Below are positions 34,220 through 44,825 of a stretch of 64,000 nucleotides of DNA, one piece after another. Within the stretch, counting starts at the first letter, position 1, and each line of letters begins with the position of its first letter. Below the pieces are notes generated by a model. The model worked only from the letters and a program-made list of their open reading frames with translations. It searched no databases and was not told the DNA's origin. Made by a program: the position numbers and the translations under genes. The stretch comes from Nitrososphaerales archaeon (GTDB taxonomy: Archaea; Thermoproteota; Nitrososphaeria; Nitrososphaerales; CADDZS01): positions 25,118 through 89,117 of the forward strand of contig JASHOD010000103.1 in the NCBI GenBank assembly GCA_030041295.1. Reading direction: 5' to 3'.

Positions 34220-35623
34220 GTGAAAAATTTCTCAAACAAGCGAATTGTTGTAGCGCTTGCGATTTCAATTTCGTTAATTGTCATACTAGGTTCGCTTGTT
34301 CCTTTTGCTAGGTCTGAAACTCTTGGCTCTTGGACAGCGACGACAAGTTACCCAACGAATATCTTGGGAAATTCGTGCGTTACATCCTCGGGTTACGTTT
34401 TTTGCATTGGAGGCAACAATGGTACGGCCCCTGTCTCCGACTTTACCTACTACGCTTCACTATCTTCAAGTGGTGTAGGGTCGTGGACAAAAAGCGCTTC
34501 TTATCCACTTGACGTTTATTTAACTTCTTGCGCGACTGCAGCAGGCTATGTTTATTGCGTGGGCGGAACGATTGGTGGAGGAACCTTAACTAGCGCAGTT
34601 TATTCCGCAACAGTCTCTTCTTCAGGGATAGGATCATGGACACTAGCTAGCACTTTTCCAACGGATTTGGAGGCGAGTTCATGCAATATCTCTAATGGTT
34701 ACATTTACTGTGTTGGCGGTCTCACATACGTAGCAAGTTCTCCTTTTGCTAACACAAACGCGACATATTATGCATCAGTTTCGACAGGTATCGTTGGCAC
34801 TTGGAGCACAAGTGCGGAATATCCATTGAGCATAAACTCGAATACTTGCACAACAACCAGTGGATACATCTACTGTGTTGGAGGTCAGTACAATCCTAAC
34901 GTGAGTGGTGACCTTACTAACTCTACTTATTACGCTTCCATCTCTTCTGCTGGTATTGGCACTTGGAATGCTGGCACTCAATATCCGAGGATTATTGATT
35001 CGACTTCGTGCGTTAACTCAGGAGGCTACATTTATTGTGTCGCCGGTTTTGAGACAGATCTCTCATACTATGCCCCAATCTCCTCTTCTAGCATAGGCCT
35101 GTGGACCTCCACTTCTACTTATCCTACTTATGTAGAAGCTGAGCCTTGCGTGATCTCTGGAAGCTATTTGTATTGCATCGGAGGATATACGAGTATTAGT
35201 GAGGTTTACTATTCTCAAATTGAATCGGCAACTACATCAACAACTACAACCATGTCTTCAACTACCAGCATAACCACTAGCTCCTCGACGGCGTCTTCAA
35301 CTACTATGACTTCTACGTCTAGCTCTACGGTCACGTCCACGTCCACGATAAGCTCTACGTCCAGCAGTTCCTCATCTTCGTCTAGTACTTCTTCAACAGC
35401 AAGTCCCATCAGCACTAGTTCATCTTCGTCTAGCTCTACCTCATCCAGTCAAACCTCGACGACCAGTTCATTAGCGAGCACTCAGACGACTTCGACGACT
35501 ACCTCAAGCACAAAGTCGGGAGGAGTCGGCATCTCAACCTTTACTTACGAACTCATCATAGCCGTAGTCATAATTGTAATCATAGTCGCCGCCTCATATC
35601 TCGTTTTTAGACGCCGCCGTTAA
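34220..35623 (+). CDS. Secreted Kelch-like beta-propeller surface protein, C-terminally anchored
   Basis: This 467-residue protein starts at GTG 34220. A signal peptide occupies residues about 8-32. Six or so repeats of about 50 residues follow, each with a pattern like GSWTxxxxYPT, then SC near the middle and GYxYCxGG at the end. The repeated Cys pair suggests a disulfide in each blade. Residues about 335-430 are a Ser/Thr-only stalk, then TKSGG, a transmembrane helix and a final RRRR. It should stand on the outer cell surface, probably glycosylated on the stalk. It is followed by the giant protein with the same C-terminal module. Confidence 0.8.
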   Translation: MKNFSNKRIVVALAISISLIVILGSLVPFARSETLGSWTATTSYPTNILGNSCVTSSGYVFCIGGNNGTAPVSDFTYYASLSSSGVGSWTKSASYPLDVYLTSCATAAGYVYCVGGTIGGGTLTSAVYSATVSSSGIGSWTLASTFPTDLEASSCNISNGYIYCVGGLTYVASSPFANTNATYYASVSTGIVGTWSTSAEYPLSINSNTCTTTSGYIYCVGGQYNPNVSGDLTNSTYYASISSAGIGTWNAGTQYPRIIDSTSCVNSGGYIYCVAGFETDLSYYAPISSSSIGLWTSTSTYPTYVEAEPCVISGSYLYCIGGYTSISEVYYSQIESATTSTTTTMSSTTSITTSSSTASSTTMTSTSSSTVTSTSTISSTSSSSSSSSSTSSTASPISTSSSSSSSTSSSQTSTTSSLASTQTTSTTTSSTKSGGVGISTFTYELIIAVVIIVIIVAASYLVFRRRR

Positions 35624-35901
35624 AAGAAATAGACGACCGCGGGTTCTGGTCAGTTAAGGTAGATGACAGATGAGAGATATTTGTGAATTAGAAGTGATGT
35701 TCTAGATCAGTATTTCAAGGTTCCAAATGGCAAAAAGATTTTCAAAAAAAGATATTCAAGAATCCTTTTTACGCCAAAGGCAGTTTTCCCAAAGTGATGA
35801 TGATAAGCTAGTTTAAATGGGAGCTTTCTAACGTGGGAAGCCTGCACCCATTTTAGTAATGAATTTCAGAGAGCTGGAGCTTTGATTCGAGGGTCTAAAA
35901 T

Positions 35902-38900
35902 TTGAGTCTTGACTCTAGAGTTGTCGGCAGACATCACCGTCAAAAGAAGAAGATATTGATTGCAATCGCGATAATATTTCTTCTGACCCCTGCCGTGCTC
36001 CAGCAAGAAGAACCAGCTCTACTCGGTAATTTAAGCAGTCTCTTCTCGCTTTTTCCAAGATCTGATGCCACCAGCTCACCTATAGCAACATTGCTGGGAA
36101 CTGATGTCTTGGAAAATAGTACTTTCGTAAGTGGTAGCTCAAACGGCACATCGGACGCGATTACCCCCTACGCTGTCGCCTTCGATCCTGTCAACAATGA
36201 GCTCTACGTTACAGATTTTGAAAACGAGGCAGATCAAGGAGGCGCGACGATCGGTTCTTTGTATGTGTCAGTATTGCAGGAGCCAACTGATCAATTGATC
36301 GGTTCCATCAACGTCACACTTCCTGCCTCCTTATCAGTGGCGAGGCCGTACAGTCCTGAATCCGTGACTGTAGATCCCACTAACGGGCTGGTATACGTTG
36401 CATATTCCAATGCTAGCTACGTCACTGCGATCAATGGAAGCACGAACCGGATCGTGAAATACATCAGTACTGGTGACACGGGTTATGGTTTCGTTTCTTA
36501 CGATTCTAAGAATGGTAATCTCTACGAGTACGCTTCAAACGGATTCCTTTCGATAATTGACACGGCGACAAACTCGTTGGTTCAAACAATCAACGTGGAA
36601 CAATACCAATTCGAAACATCTCCGTTGCCAGAGGGTCCCATTGACAACGCTGTACCCTTCCCAATAACGACCAGTTCCACTTCGGGCAACGTGTACTTGC
36701 TCGGTTACAATTCTACAATAGGCAATTACAGAGTCTCTGTGGTGAATGGAACAACAAACCAAGTTGTAAAAGACTTTTCTCCAACCGGGTGGCCTTTGCC
36801 CTCTAGTAATCCGACTTATGAAGAGCTAGGCATTGCGGTAAACCCATCTAGTGGGAATATTTACGTTTCCGGAAGTTACCCCTACATTGAATCGACAGCC
36901 GAAAACGGATTGCTACTTGTTATTAACGGGACAACAAATTCTACTATAGCAAATGTACCTGTCCCAACAAGTCCTGATGCAGTGCTAGTAAACCCCACTG
37001 GCACAGAACTTTATCTCTCGCTATTGGGGTGCGAATTCGGCACGACGGCTACTAATTGTCGGCCGATTCTCGAGACCTACAATGCAACGAATAATGCTCT
37101 TGGTCAGAGTATCATCTATCCAACTAATGGTTCGGGAGGAGCCTTTTCAGGAGCAGGATACCCCGGTATGAGGGGACTAGCGCTCGACCCAATAAACGGT
37201 GGTCTCTATATGGCAGCTCCCGGACTTGAGGAGGTAGTTGAAGCGAACACCACCACAAACTTGGTTACCGGCGAGACAGCGATTCAGATGGCGCCTTTTT
37301 CAGCGACTTTCGACGCTTACAACGGTTATGTGTACGTCGTAGACGACTTTTCTGATTCTCTTTCCGTAATTAATGGCAGCACTAACCTGCCAGTTACTAC
37401 TGTTCTTCTAGGCTACAATTTCGCGACCGAAATCAACTTTGATCCAAAGGCCATCACTGTCGACCCATTCAATGGCAATGTGTACGTCGCCGCAGAGCAA
37501 ACAAATTCATTTGTTTTAGGTCATGCGAACTGCACAGTGGTCGTTGTAAGCGGGCAGACGGAAAAGATTATCGCAAACGTAACCCTTGGTACGGTCACAG
37601 ACAATACGTTCAACACGTGTACTTCAGATGGAATCGCTTTCGACACGGTAAACAAGGATGTTTACGTCGCGAATCCAGCTTTCAATTCGATAGCAGTGAT
37701 TAACTCGACAACAAATCAAGTGATAACGAACGTAAACAGCACAAACAATTCGAACCCACAATTTTACGAAGTCAATCAGATCGCGGCCGACCCCGACAAC
37801 GGGTACGTCTACGTGACTAACAGCGGATATACGTTCGACCAAGCGACTGGAGAGAATTCTGCCTACGTTTCGCTGATCGATGGAGCCACCAATACTCTTA
37901 CTGGCAATGTTTCATTAGAGAACGAGGTGGATACAATCACCGGCTGCACTTCTTGCAATGCGACGAGTTTCGGTGTCGTCTTTGATCAGAGCCTCAATGA
38001 GATGCTTGTTTCCAGCGTGGCAGAACCCAATACGATCGCGTACGGATTGGGTAATAACGGCCTGAATAATGGACCCAACAAGACTATAACCGCCATAAAT
38101 GCGACAACCAACACTTTCATTGCATCTCATCTGATCTGCCTAGCCGCGTGCGATGTAGGACTGGGAATCGCAGTAAATCCAGCGAACGGATTGATTTACT
38201 CCGACCAGCTAAACATTGTCAATTCTCTCCATACGGCAGCGCTAACCGCAGCAAATCCGACAACTTTCTCCTTTGCAGGACAGGTGAACTTTGCTTTCGC
38301 CGGCTTCGACACTCAGGGCATCACAGGAACCGGCGGAAATGGACCGAGTGACGTCGGAAGAATCGCAATCGACCCCTCCAACGGGGAAATATTTGCTCCT
38401 GTGATTGATTCAGACACGGTGTCAATTTTCGCTTCTTCTTCCGCACCTCCGACCAGCGAATTTGCAGCTCTCGTTAGAGATCCGTCAGGGAATCCTCTCT
38501 CTGGGATAACAGTCTCGTTCTTCAACCAGCTCAATGATCCGATCGGGATTGGACTAACTAATTCGAGCGGGCTTACGTCCCCGATCCAAGGACTTTCAGC
38601 CGGAACCGTTGTTTACGCCGAACCTTACATAACCTCCTCCCAACCGTATCTGCTCCCTAGTGGAGAGGTTTCATTCACTCTAATTCCTGGAAATAATATT
38701 GGAGACCTACAACTCGAACCAATCCAGACCGGTTCAATCTCTGGTAGTGTTACTTTTCTAAATGGAACTGTAGCTGGCGGTGCGCTTGTAACTGCTGACG
38801 TGTCAGTTGCCGGAAAAGGATATTTCACGTATAGCGCGACTGCGAATTCAAGTGGGGACTACATAATTTCGAATGTTAATGTAGGAACTGGAAGCATTTC

Positions 38901-41900
38901 GGCATCGCTACCAAATAGCACCGCGAGCTTCCGATCAGAGTTGGAGAGTCTAGCTGTTTCTACTTTGGGAGCATCAGCGAACTTGACGCTGTCTCCGTTG
39001 ATCCCAGGTACTCTTTCAATGGTGGTTTACACTCAATACGTCGGCGGTGAGCCGCAACCTCTACTCGTGTCAGGGTACGGAAGCCTATCGTATTACGGCT
39101 ATGAATTCACTGATGCCTTTGGAAATGCTCCCCTCGATGACCCATATATTCAAGGATATCCAGGAGAGCAGCTCAAGGTTTGTTTCAATTTAAATCATCG
39201 GTTGAACCTTCCTGTTGGCTGTTCTACTACGACGGTTCAAAGCAACGGAAATGCTACCGCTACCATTTATCTTGTACAGACAGGAGCGGTCGTGGGTAAC
39301 ATCACTGATGCAGTTACGGGTCAGCTAGTTCCTAATTGGAATGGATACCTTTACTCGGTTAACTCGAGCGGGTACAAGACCTTGGTTGAAACTTTGCCTA
39401 TACAAGATTGCAGAGACATCGCTTGCACCATAACTGGCAGTCCCAATTCCACACTATCTGTCGGAGTGGGCTTGCCGGGTCAATACGAACTTTTGTTATT
39501 CGGTAGCGATAGTACGAACGTTCCCCTTTTCGGCTCGTTAAATTTTGACCTTTTGAATGGAACCCTGCTTCAAGCTGGGAATATCTCCCTTTATCCTGAG
39601 AGCCTATTCACTGGCGGTTACAATGAATTAATAGCTAGCCCCGTGGTTTCGACGCCTGGCGGGACACTGAATCTCAGGGTTACATTCCAGAATCCCCCGA
39701 CTTCGTTTTCTATCGCAGATGATGCAAAATTATTGCTTGACATTCCAGCTGGAACTTCTTTGGTTCCCGGAAGTATTTCACTCAACGGAAGTTCAGTCAC
39801 TAACGCAGTGTCCATAGGCTCTGAATATGCTCTTCCTTTGGGTGACTTGGCCCCCGGAAGCTCTGGGGAGGTATTGTTTTCAATCCAGATCTCATCTAGT
39901 TTCAATGCGACGAGACTTGACCCAATTGCCTTAATGAACTACACGTTATCAGGTGTAGCGCATCAGGATGTTGTTGGCAGTTCGATAGTTTCAGTTCCAG
40001 GACTGAATCTTAACGCTCTTTTAGAAACTTCGACGCTTTCGACAGCTATTGCGGGTCAAGCTCCGCCCCAAAGTACTGTAACAGTTTTCGACAACAATAC
40101 ACTACTTGGACTGGCGCTTTCAGGAAGCGGGGGATACTGGCAGATGAACGTCACGCTTCCGAATGTGGGGAATCAGAGCGTTAACAACCTCGAGGCCCAA
40201 GCAAAGACCGCCACAGGTTTGTTGTTAAACTCGACTAGTTTCATGATGATATACGCAAATTTCTTTCCCACACTTGTGAATGTTTGCATGCAACAAGTCC
40301 GAGGCGGAAGCAATGTTTGTTTCAATCCCTCAGGCGGAGAAGCTCTAAGCACTACCCCATTTCACATCGAGGGCAACGGTCCGATTGATTTCGAATTGCA
40401 GTTCTCCGACCCGTCTGCTGTCACCAACGTCACAATAACAATTGTCAACCTAGGAACGACGAACGCCACACTTAGTTCCAACGGACTGTATACTGCTTCC
40501 ATCGAACCGGGTGTTATGCAAAATGTTTCCACCGTAATTCCCCCATTCTATCCGGCTCTCGGGCCCATCTTCTTCAATTATTCTCCCAGCTTCTTCCCTC
40601 AAGGAAACGGTTCGCTCCCAACCTCTCCAAAGTCACCGTCGCAGATACTGGCCGGCCTCCTTCCGCCTTTCACCCACGGAACTTACACTCTTGACAGTAG
40701 CAATTCTACTGGGGTTACAGCACATGCGAGTCTTCCAGACGGAGAGGCGTTCCAGTTGAGCGCTAACATCATTCCAAATGTGGTCTATTCTCCCACGGCA
40801 CAGGATTTGGCAAGAGCGCAGGCTGCAGGTTTTCCGATCTACAATTTCCAACTCACTACTTCCGGGTCGCCGGGCTCGGAAGAAGACACGATGTCCTTCT
40901 TCATACCGTATAGTGCGCTTCCTCAGAGTGTCGTGTCTTATTTTGACTCTGGAGTGGGAGGCGCCGCTGCTCATTCAGGCCTTGAGGTTTTTGCCCACAG
41001 TTACCACACCGGGTTTGATGCTGCCGAAACCATTCAAGTTGTGCAATGGAGTTTCCAACTCGCTAACTCGCTTGACCAAACTGTAGGCTGTTCCGGGGAG
41101 CTATCGGATGAAGTTTCGTCCATCCAGACGAGCGCTCTTCTTGCTATCGGTTCCGAAGGCGTCGGAATTGTGGGCAGTATAGCCGTCGGAGCTTTAGGAG
41201 GTCCGGTAGGACTTGCTTTTGGCATTGCATTTTTTGTGGCAAATCAAGCTGTGGAGCACTTTGTTAAGGATCCATTGCTGGAGCAGGCCACAGAACTCAA
41301 CACACAGATGTGCGGCAAAAAACCGAACGGCGGGGGTGGCGGCGGTGGAGGCAATGGCGGGGGTGCGAACCCGGACTGGTGCTACGACCCGAGCGGCTTC
41401 GTTTACGAGGCCGTAACGAGCAACCGCTTGTCGAATGTTACCGTGTCGATATTCTACCGCCCTAATGCCACTGTTGCGTGGACACTCTGGGACGCAACGG
41501 GTTACGGTGAGCAAAATCAGGAGCTCACAGATTCCCAGGGAGTGTACGGCTGGAATGTTCCCGTCGGTCAATGGATGGTCGTGTACCAGAAGGCAGGCTA
41601 CGAGACTGTGGAGAGTCAAGTACTTAATGTTCCACCTCCTGTCACCGGCCTCGATATCGGGATGGTATCGACCTCGCCTCCCACCGTTTCGGGTATTTCG
41701 GCGGTCGCTGGTGCATCTTCTTCCATCTCCGTCTTATTCGACAAGTACGTCATAGCAGATGATCTCTCTAATACAACCATATCCGTCACAGGGCCGTCGG
41801 GCTCCGTTTCAGGAACTATAGTACGCGTGAATCCGCGGGAAAGTCCTAGCGGTACCTCACTCACACTGGAAGCAGAATTCATCCCAACATCTGGGCTGTC

Positions 41901-43023
41901 TGCCGGCTCCTCTTACACAGTGACCGTCAATGATGCAATAGAAAGTTATGCAAACGTTTCCATGTCTTCGAACTATGTTGCGAGCGTGACCGCGCTATCT
42001 AGATTGAGCTACGACCTATCGGACAACCTTGCCGTCAATGGGAATATCACGATTGGTCAATCTCTCAACGCGACTGCATCAACCAACAATGTGGTAGCGT
42101 CCTTTGTCGACTTCGCGTGGTACTCGCCCGATGGAACTTTGATGAGCAATTCAGAAATAGCTACATCTTCTGGCATGGCAGCTTCTTCGTTTACACTGGA
42201 AGAGCTCGGAACGTGGACGCTCATCGCCAATTATACTGACGGACAAACCGTTTACGAGACTGAATCACTGACGTTCTCCGTAGTTCCCGTGGCGCTACTC
42301 CCGCCAGCAGGTGACTTAAATGTAATCGCAGGCAGCATTTCCTACATCACAACATCGGCAAACAGCACGGGCAGGTTCTACGTCAATTCAACTGATGTCA
42401 ATGGAATACAAATTACGGTTTTTGATGACACTTATCCGGCGGGGACAAGTACGTACGTTAACTCTTTTATTTACTCTAGCCTCCCGTCGGTAATTGCAAA
42501 TTTCACAACCCAAACTGGCACCGAGGCTCTGTTCTATATTGACGTAAGGATCACGAATGCAAATGGCACGGCGACCGTTTGCGACACAAATTCTCTGATA
42601 AATGGCGCAAACTCGATGCATTATATCCCACCCAATGATACGGTTTGGTCTCAGGCTTCTGACATTCAATACTTTTCACCGAATACGTTGTGTGGAAATA
42701 TTCCCGTCTTATTGCTTCACGGAACACCGATTGCGATTAACTCTGTTCCGTCGACGACAACCTCAACGACATTTTCAACTATGACGACAAGCTCCACAAC
42801 CACGTCCACAATAAGCTCTTCGTCGACCAGTTCGTCTTATTCATCTAGTACTTCTTCTACAGCAAGTTCCACAACTAGTTCATCAATGCCTAGCTCTACC
42901 TCTTCGACTACTTCAAGCACAAAGTCAGGAGGAATTCCTGTATTTTCCCTTGAATTGGGAATAGCCGTGATTTTAATTGTACTCGCTGTATCATCCTATC
43001 TACTCATACGACGGCGTAGATGA
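35902..43023 (+). CDS. Giant multidomain secreted surface protein (2373 aa) with YVTN/NHL-like propeller and anchor
   Basis: From TTG 35902, an N-terminal hydrophobic segment (residues about 17-35) is followed by about 800 residues of YncE/NHL-like repeats. These contain phrases such as DPxNGxVYVA and INGxTN, forming one or more propellers. Carboxypeptidase-regulatory-like and CARDB/Ig-like beta domains follow (about 850-1500). A hydrophobic glycine/alanine-rich segment near residues 1745-1800 precedes a poly-glycine linker (near 1815). Further Ig-like domains lead to a Ser/Thr stalk, TKSGG, a membrane helix and RRRR. Many NxS/T sites are present. Adhesion or surface-layer function is inferred; no enzymatic motif was identified. 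Confidence 0.8.
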   Translation: MSLDSRVVGRHHRQKKKILIAIAIIFLLTPAVLQQEEPALLGNLSSLFSLFPRSDATSSPIATLLGTDVLENSTFVSGSSNGTSDAITPYAVAFDPVNNELYVTDFENEADQGGATIGSLYVSVLQEPTDQLIGSINVTLPASLSVARPYSPESVTVDPTNGLVYVAYSNASYVTAINGSTNRIVKYISTGDTGYGFVSYDSKNGNLYEYASNGFLSIIDTATNSLVQTINVEQYQFETSPLPEGPIDNAVPFPITTSSTSGNVYLLGYNSTIGNYRVSVVNGTTNQVVKDFSPTGWPLPSSNPTYEELGIAVNPSSGNIYVSGSYPYIESTAENGLLLVINGTTNSTIANVPVPTSPDAVLVNPTGTELYLSLLGCEFGTTATNCRPILETYNATNNALGQSIIYPTNGSGGAFSGAGYPGMRGLALDPINGGLYMAAPGLEEVVEANTTTNLVTGETAIQMAPFSATFDAYNGYVYVVDDFSDSLSVINGSTNLPVTTVLLGYNFATEINFDPKAITVDPFNGNVYVAAEQTNSFVLGHANCTVVVVSGQTEKIIANVTLGTVTDNTFNTCTSDGIAFDTVNKDVYVANPAFNSIAVINSTTNQVITNVNSTNNSNPQFYEVNQIAADPDNGYVYVTNSGYTFDQATGENSAYVSLIDGATNTLTGNVSLENEVDTITGCTSCNATSFGVVFDQSLNEMLVSSVAEPNTIAYGLGNNGLNNGPNKTITAINATTNTFIASHLICLAACDVGLGIAVNPANGLIYSDQLNIVNSLHTAALTAANPTTFSFAGQVNFAFAGFDTQGITGTGGNGPSDVGRIAIDPSNGEIFAPVIDSDTVSIFASSSAPPTSEFAALVRDPSGNPLSGITVSFFNQLNDPIGIGLTNSSGLTSPIQGLSAGTVVYAEPYITSSQPYLLPSGEVSFTLIPGNNIGDLQLEPIQTGSISGSVTFLNGTVAGGALVTADVSVAGKGYFTYSATANSSGDYIISNVNVGTGSISASLPNSTASFRSELESLAVSTLGASANLTLSPLIPGTLSMVVYTQYVGGEPQPLLVSGYGSLSYYGYEFTDAFGNAPLDDPYIQGYPGEQLKVCFNLNHRLNLPVGCSTTTVQSNGNATATIYLVQTGAVVGNITDAVTGQLVPNWNGYLYSVNSSGYKTLVETLPIQDCRDIACTITGSPNSTLSVGVGLPGQYELLLFGSDSTNVPLFGSLNFDLLNGTLLQAGNISLYPESLFTGGYNELIASPVVSTPGGTLNLRVTFQNPPTSFSIADDAKLLLDIPAGTSLVPGSISLNGSSVTNAVSIGSEYALPLGDLAPGSSGEVLFSIQISSSFNATRLDPIALMNYTLSGVAHQDVVGSSIVSVPGLNLNALLETSTLSTAIAGQAPPQSTVTVFDNNTLLGLALSGSGGYWQMNVTLPNVGNQSVNNLEAQAKTATGLLLNSTSFMMIYANFFPTLVNVCMQQVRGGSNVCFNPSGGEALSTTPFHIEGNGPIDFELQFSDPSAVTNVTITIVNLGTTNATLSSNGLYTASIEPGVMQNVSTVIPPFYPALGPIFFNYSPSFFPQGNGSLPTSPKSPSQILAGLLPPFTHGTYTLDSSNSTGVTAHASLPDGEAFQLSANIIPNVVYSPTAQDLARAQAAGFPIYNFQLTTSGSPGSEEDTMSFFIPYSALPQSVVSYFDSGVGGAAAHSGLEVFAHSYHTGFDAAETIQVVQWSFQLANSLDQTVGCSGELSDEVSSIQTSALLAIGSEGVGIVGSIAVGALGGPVGLAFGIAFFVANQAVEHFVKDPLLEQATELNTQMCGKKPNGGGGGGGGNGGGANPDWCYDPSGFVYEAVTSNRLSNVTVSIFYRPNATVAWTLWDATGYGEQNQELTDSQGVYGWNVPVGQWMVVYQKAGYETVESQVLNVPPPVTGLDIGMVSTSPPTVSGISAVAGASSSISVLFDKYVIADDLSNTTISVTGPSGSVSGTIVRVNPRESPSGTSLTLEAEFIPTSGLSAGSSYTVTVNDAIESYANVSMSSNYVASVTALSRLSYDLSDNLAVNGNITIGQSLNATASTNNVVASFVDFAWYSPDGTLMSNSEIATSSGMAASSFTLEELGTWTLIANYTDGQTVYETESLTFSVVPVALLPPAGDLNVIAGSISYITTSANSTGRFYVNSTDVNGIQITVFDDTYPAGTSTYVNSFIYSSLPSVIANFTTQTGTEALFYIDVRITNANGTATVCDTNSLINGANSMHYIPPNDTVWSQASDIQYFSPNTLCGNIPVLLLHGTPIAINSVPSTTTSTTFSTMTTSSTTTSTISSSSTSSSYSSSTSSTASSTTSSSMPSSTSSTTSSTKSGGIPVFSLELGIAVILIVLAVSSYLLIRRRR

Positions 43024-43253
43024 CGATTTTTGAAAGAGACCTAAGAAGATTCTATTCCTTCACCAACGCAGCATCTCCGAAGAATAGAATTAGATTTAGG
43101 GCCTCTGCAGCTCTGATAACTTAAAAAAATCCGCGAATTAGCGATGTGTAATCTTAGGTTCTCTCTCGTTATTTGATCGTTCGGCAATGGTAGAAGGACG
43201 CCTTCTTCCCTTTCTAAAGTAGTATTAGGGCCCTAGCAATCAGCACGTTCACT

Positions 43254-43964
43254 TTGGCCCTAAACCTTAACCTACTGCTCTTAATCGTGGAGCTCGTGTT
43301 CCTAGTGCCAACTCTGCTCCTACTCATGCTCGGGAGGAGAGAAGAGAAGGGTCGGAGAGAGCTATTGACACACATCACAAGCACGGCAAGGTTGGTCTCG
43401 AGGCAGGATTACTTCAACTCTGTACGGATGGCGATGGAAGGGTCAAAGGATTCCATCACGGGTCAATTACCGGATCTGCTCCGAAGACCCAGGAGCAGGA
43501 AGATCAGGTTAACAGAATTATTGAGGAAATCGGAAGAGCGACAAGAAGAGATGTTTCTGTCCGCTATACAGTGCCAAAGTTACACGACCGCCTAACTCTT
43601 GCAACCCGCTATAAAGAGGCGGGAGCCGAAGTCAGGTTCCATCCAGGGCTTGTCGTTAGCGATCTAAAGGTATATTGTAATCGATAACAAAGAGTCTGTT
43701 CTCGGCCTCCCATCTACTTCGAGCGAGAACGCGCCCACTAGAGAAGGCTACCTGATTCCTTCCGAGGGACTGGCCCGTTTGTTTTCATCTCAGTTTGAAG
43801 AAAAGTGGTCGAATAGTCTGACCTATGACGAATATGTAAGAGACATAATCGAGGAGGCCAAGTCACACGATCCCAACGTGTCGGAGGTGCTTCTTTCTTC
43901 GCAGTTAGTAGTAGTTGTATTGTGTTTTGCTGCGACGAAGATTCATTCTGATAGGTGCCCTTGA
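43254..43964 (+). pseudogene. Frameshifted PLD-like domain membrane protein gene
   Basis: A TTG-started frame encodes a hydrophobic N-terminus (LLLLIVELVFLVPTLLLLML) and a charged region up to about 43470. The reading then moves to a second frame (GSAPKTQEQEDQVNRIIEEI onward to VSDLKV near 43672), and a single extra base returns it to the first frame (IVIDNKESVLGLPSTSSENA onward to 43964). The joined product resembles TrmB-C/PLD-like sensor domains. Two compensating one-base indels within about 200 bp make a functional gene unlikely. Its 3' end overlaps the broken recombinase. Confidence 0.65.
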
Positions 43965-44768
43965 TAGATCCCAGTTTGCATAGTCCTTGCCCAGGGCTCT
44001 GACAACCTGAGGATAGCCGTAGTAGTTGAATGAATCAGAGACCGTGCTCTCGTCGGCTCCCAAGGTGAGCAGAGTCGACATGCTTGCTTTGTCTCGAACA
44101 GGAACATGACCGTCGTCGATGATCTTTCAAATCTCATCAGGTTTTACAAATGACTGCTCCGTGACTGTCTTTGTAAGCATCTCGCGGTCATACGTTATTT
44201 TCTCGCTGGGAAGCTCGGCGCGGTTCTTTCGATAGAATCCTCGAATTATGGTCTGGACAGAGTCCATTGTCTCGATGTCCCCCTTCCAGGAATTGACGTA
44301 TTCTTGCATGATGTCGAGATGTTTGTACTTGCCGTCTTCATTTTTTGCGTTCTTGTAATCGTAAAGGAGTGCTTTGACGACCGGACAGATTTTCTTAGTA
44401 GCAAGCCACTTCTGATACTTGAAGAGCTTTCTTCCCCAAGCAGCGCGAGTTTTCTTGCTGCCAAGCTTCAAAAGCATCTTCTTCACGCATGAAATCTGCA
44501 GGAATTCCTCGAAGCCAGGAGTGCGAATAAAGCCACTTCTCTCGACATCGAGCGCATTGCAGTACTCTCGGAGGTTCCAGAGGAAGGGCGTAACTTGGGA
44601 AACAGGTCTACCCAATTTTAGAGCAATCTGACCGCCGGTCAGACCAGGGTTCTCCTTGACGAGCTTCGCTAGATCGTAGTTGATCTGGGGCTTGTGGAAG
44701 CGGTGGCCCGTGTTGTCAAATTCAGAGAGGATTGGGTCGCACTTGTAGAACCAGCGGGCTACAATCAA
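43905..44768 (-). pseudogene. Broken tyrosine recombinase (integrase)
   Basis: The frame from 44768 encodes 213 residues with an HTH-like start and a helical SAM-like core-binding domain (KYQKWLATKK through SWKGDIETMDSV). It then ends at TGA 44127-44129 right after FVKPDEI, where the catalytic domain of archaeal integrases starts. The same frame continues KIIDDGHVPVRDKASMSTLL and ends at TAA 43905. The position of the catalytic Arg reads GADES, so Arg is lost, and the rest of the catalytic domain (His-x-x-Arg, Tyr) is missing. tRNA-Ala lies 58 bp upstream. Confidence 0.6.
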
Positions 44769-44825
44769 AGCAGAAGGTCATTGGGTACTTAGTTCCGACC
44801 CCCTATTTTATCTAAGTGTAGTAGA

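Noticed and set aside
35215..35520. Simple repeats in the Ser/Thr stalk as a CRISPR or tandem-repeat array
   Set aside because: They are imperfect Ser/Thr codon runs inside a reading frame, without constant repeat and spacer lengths.
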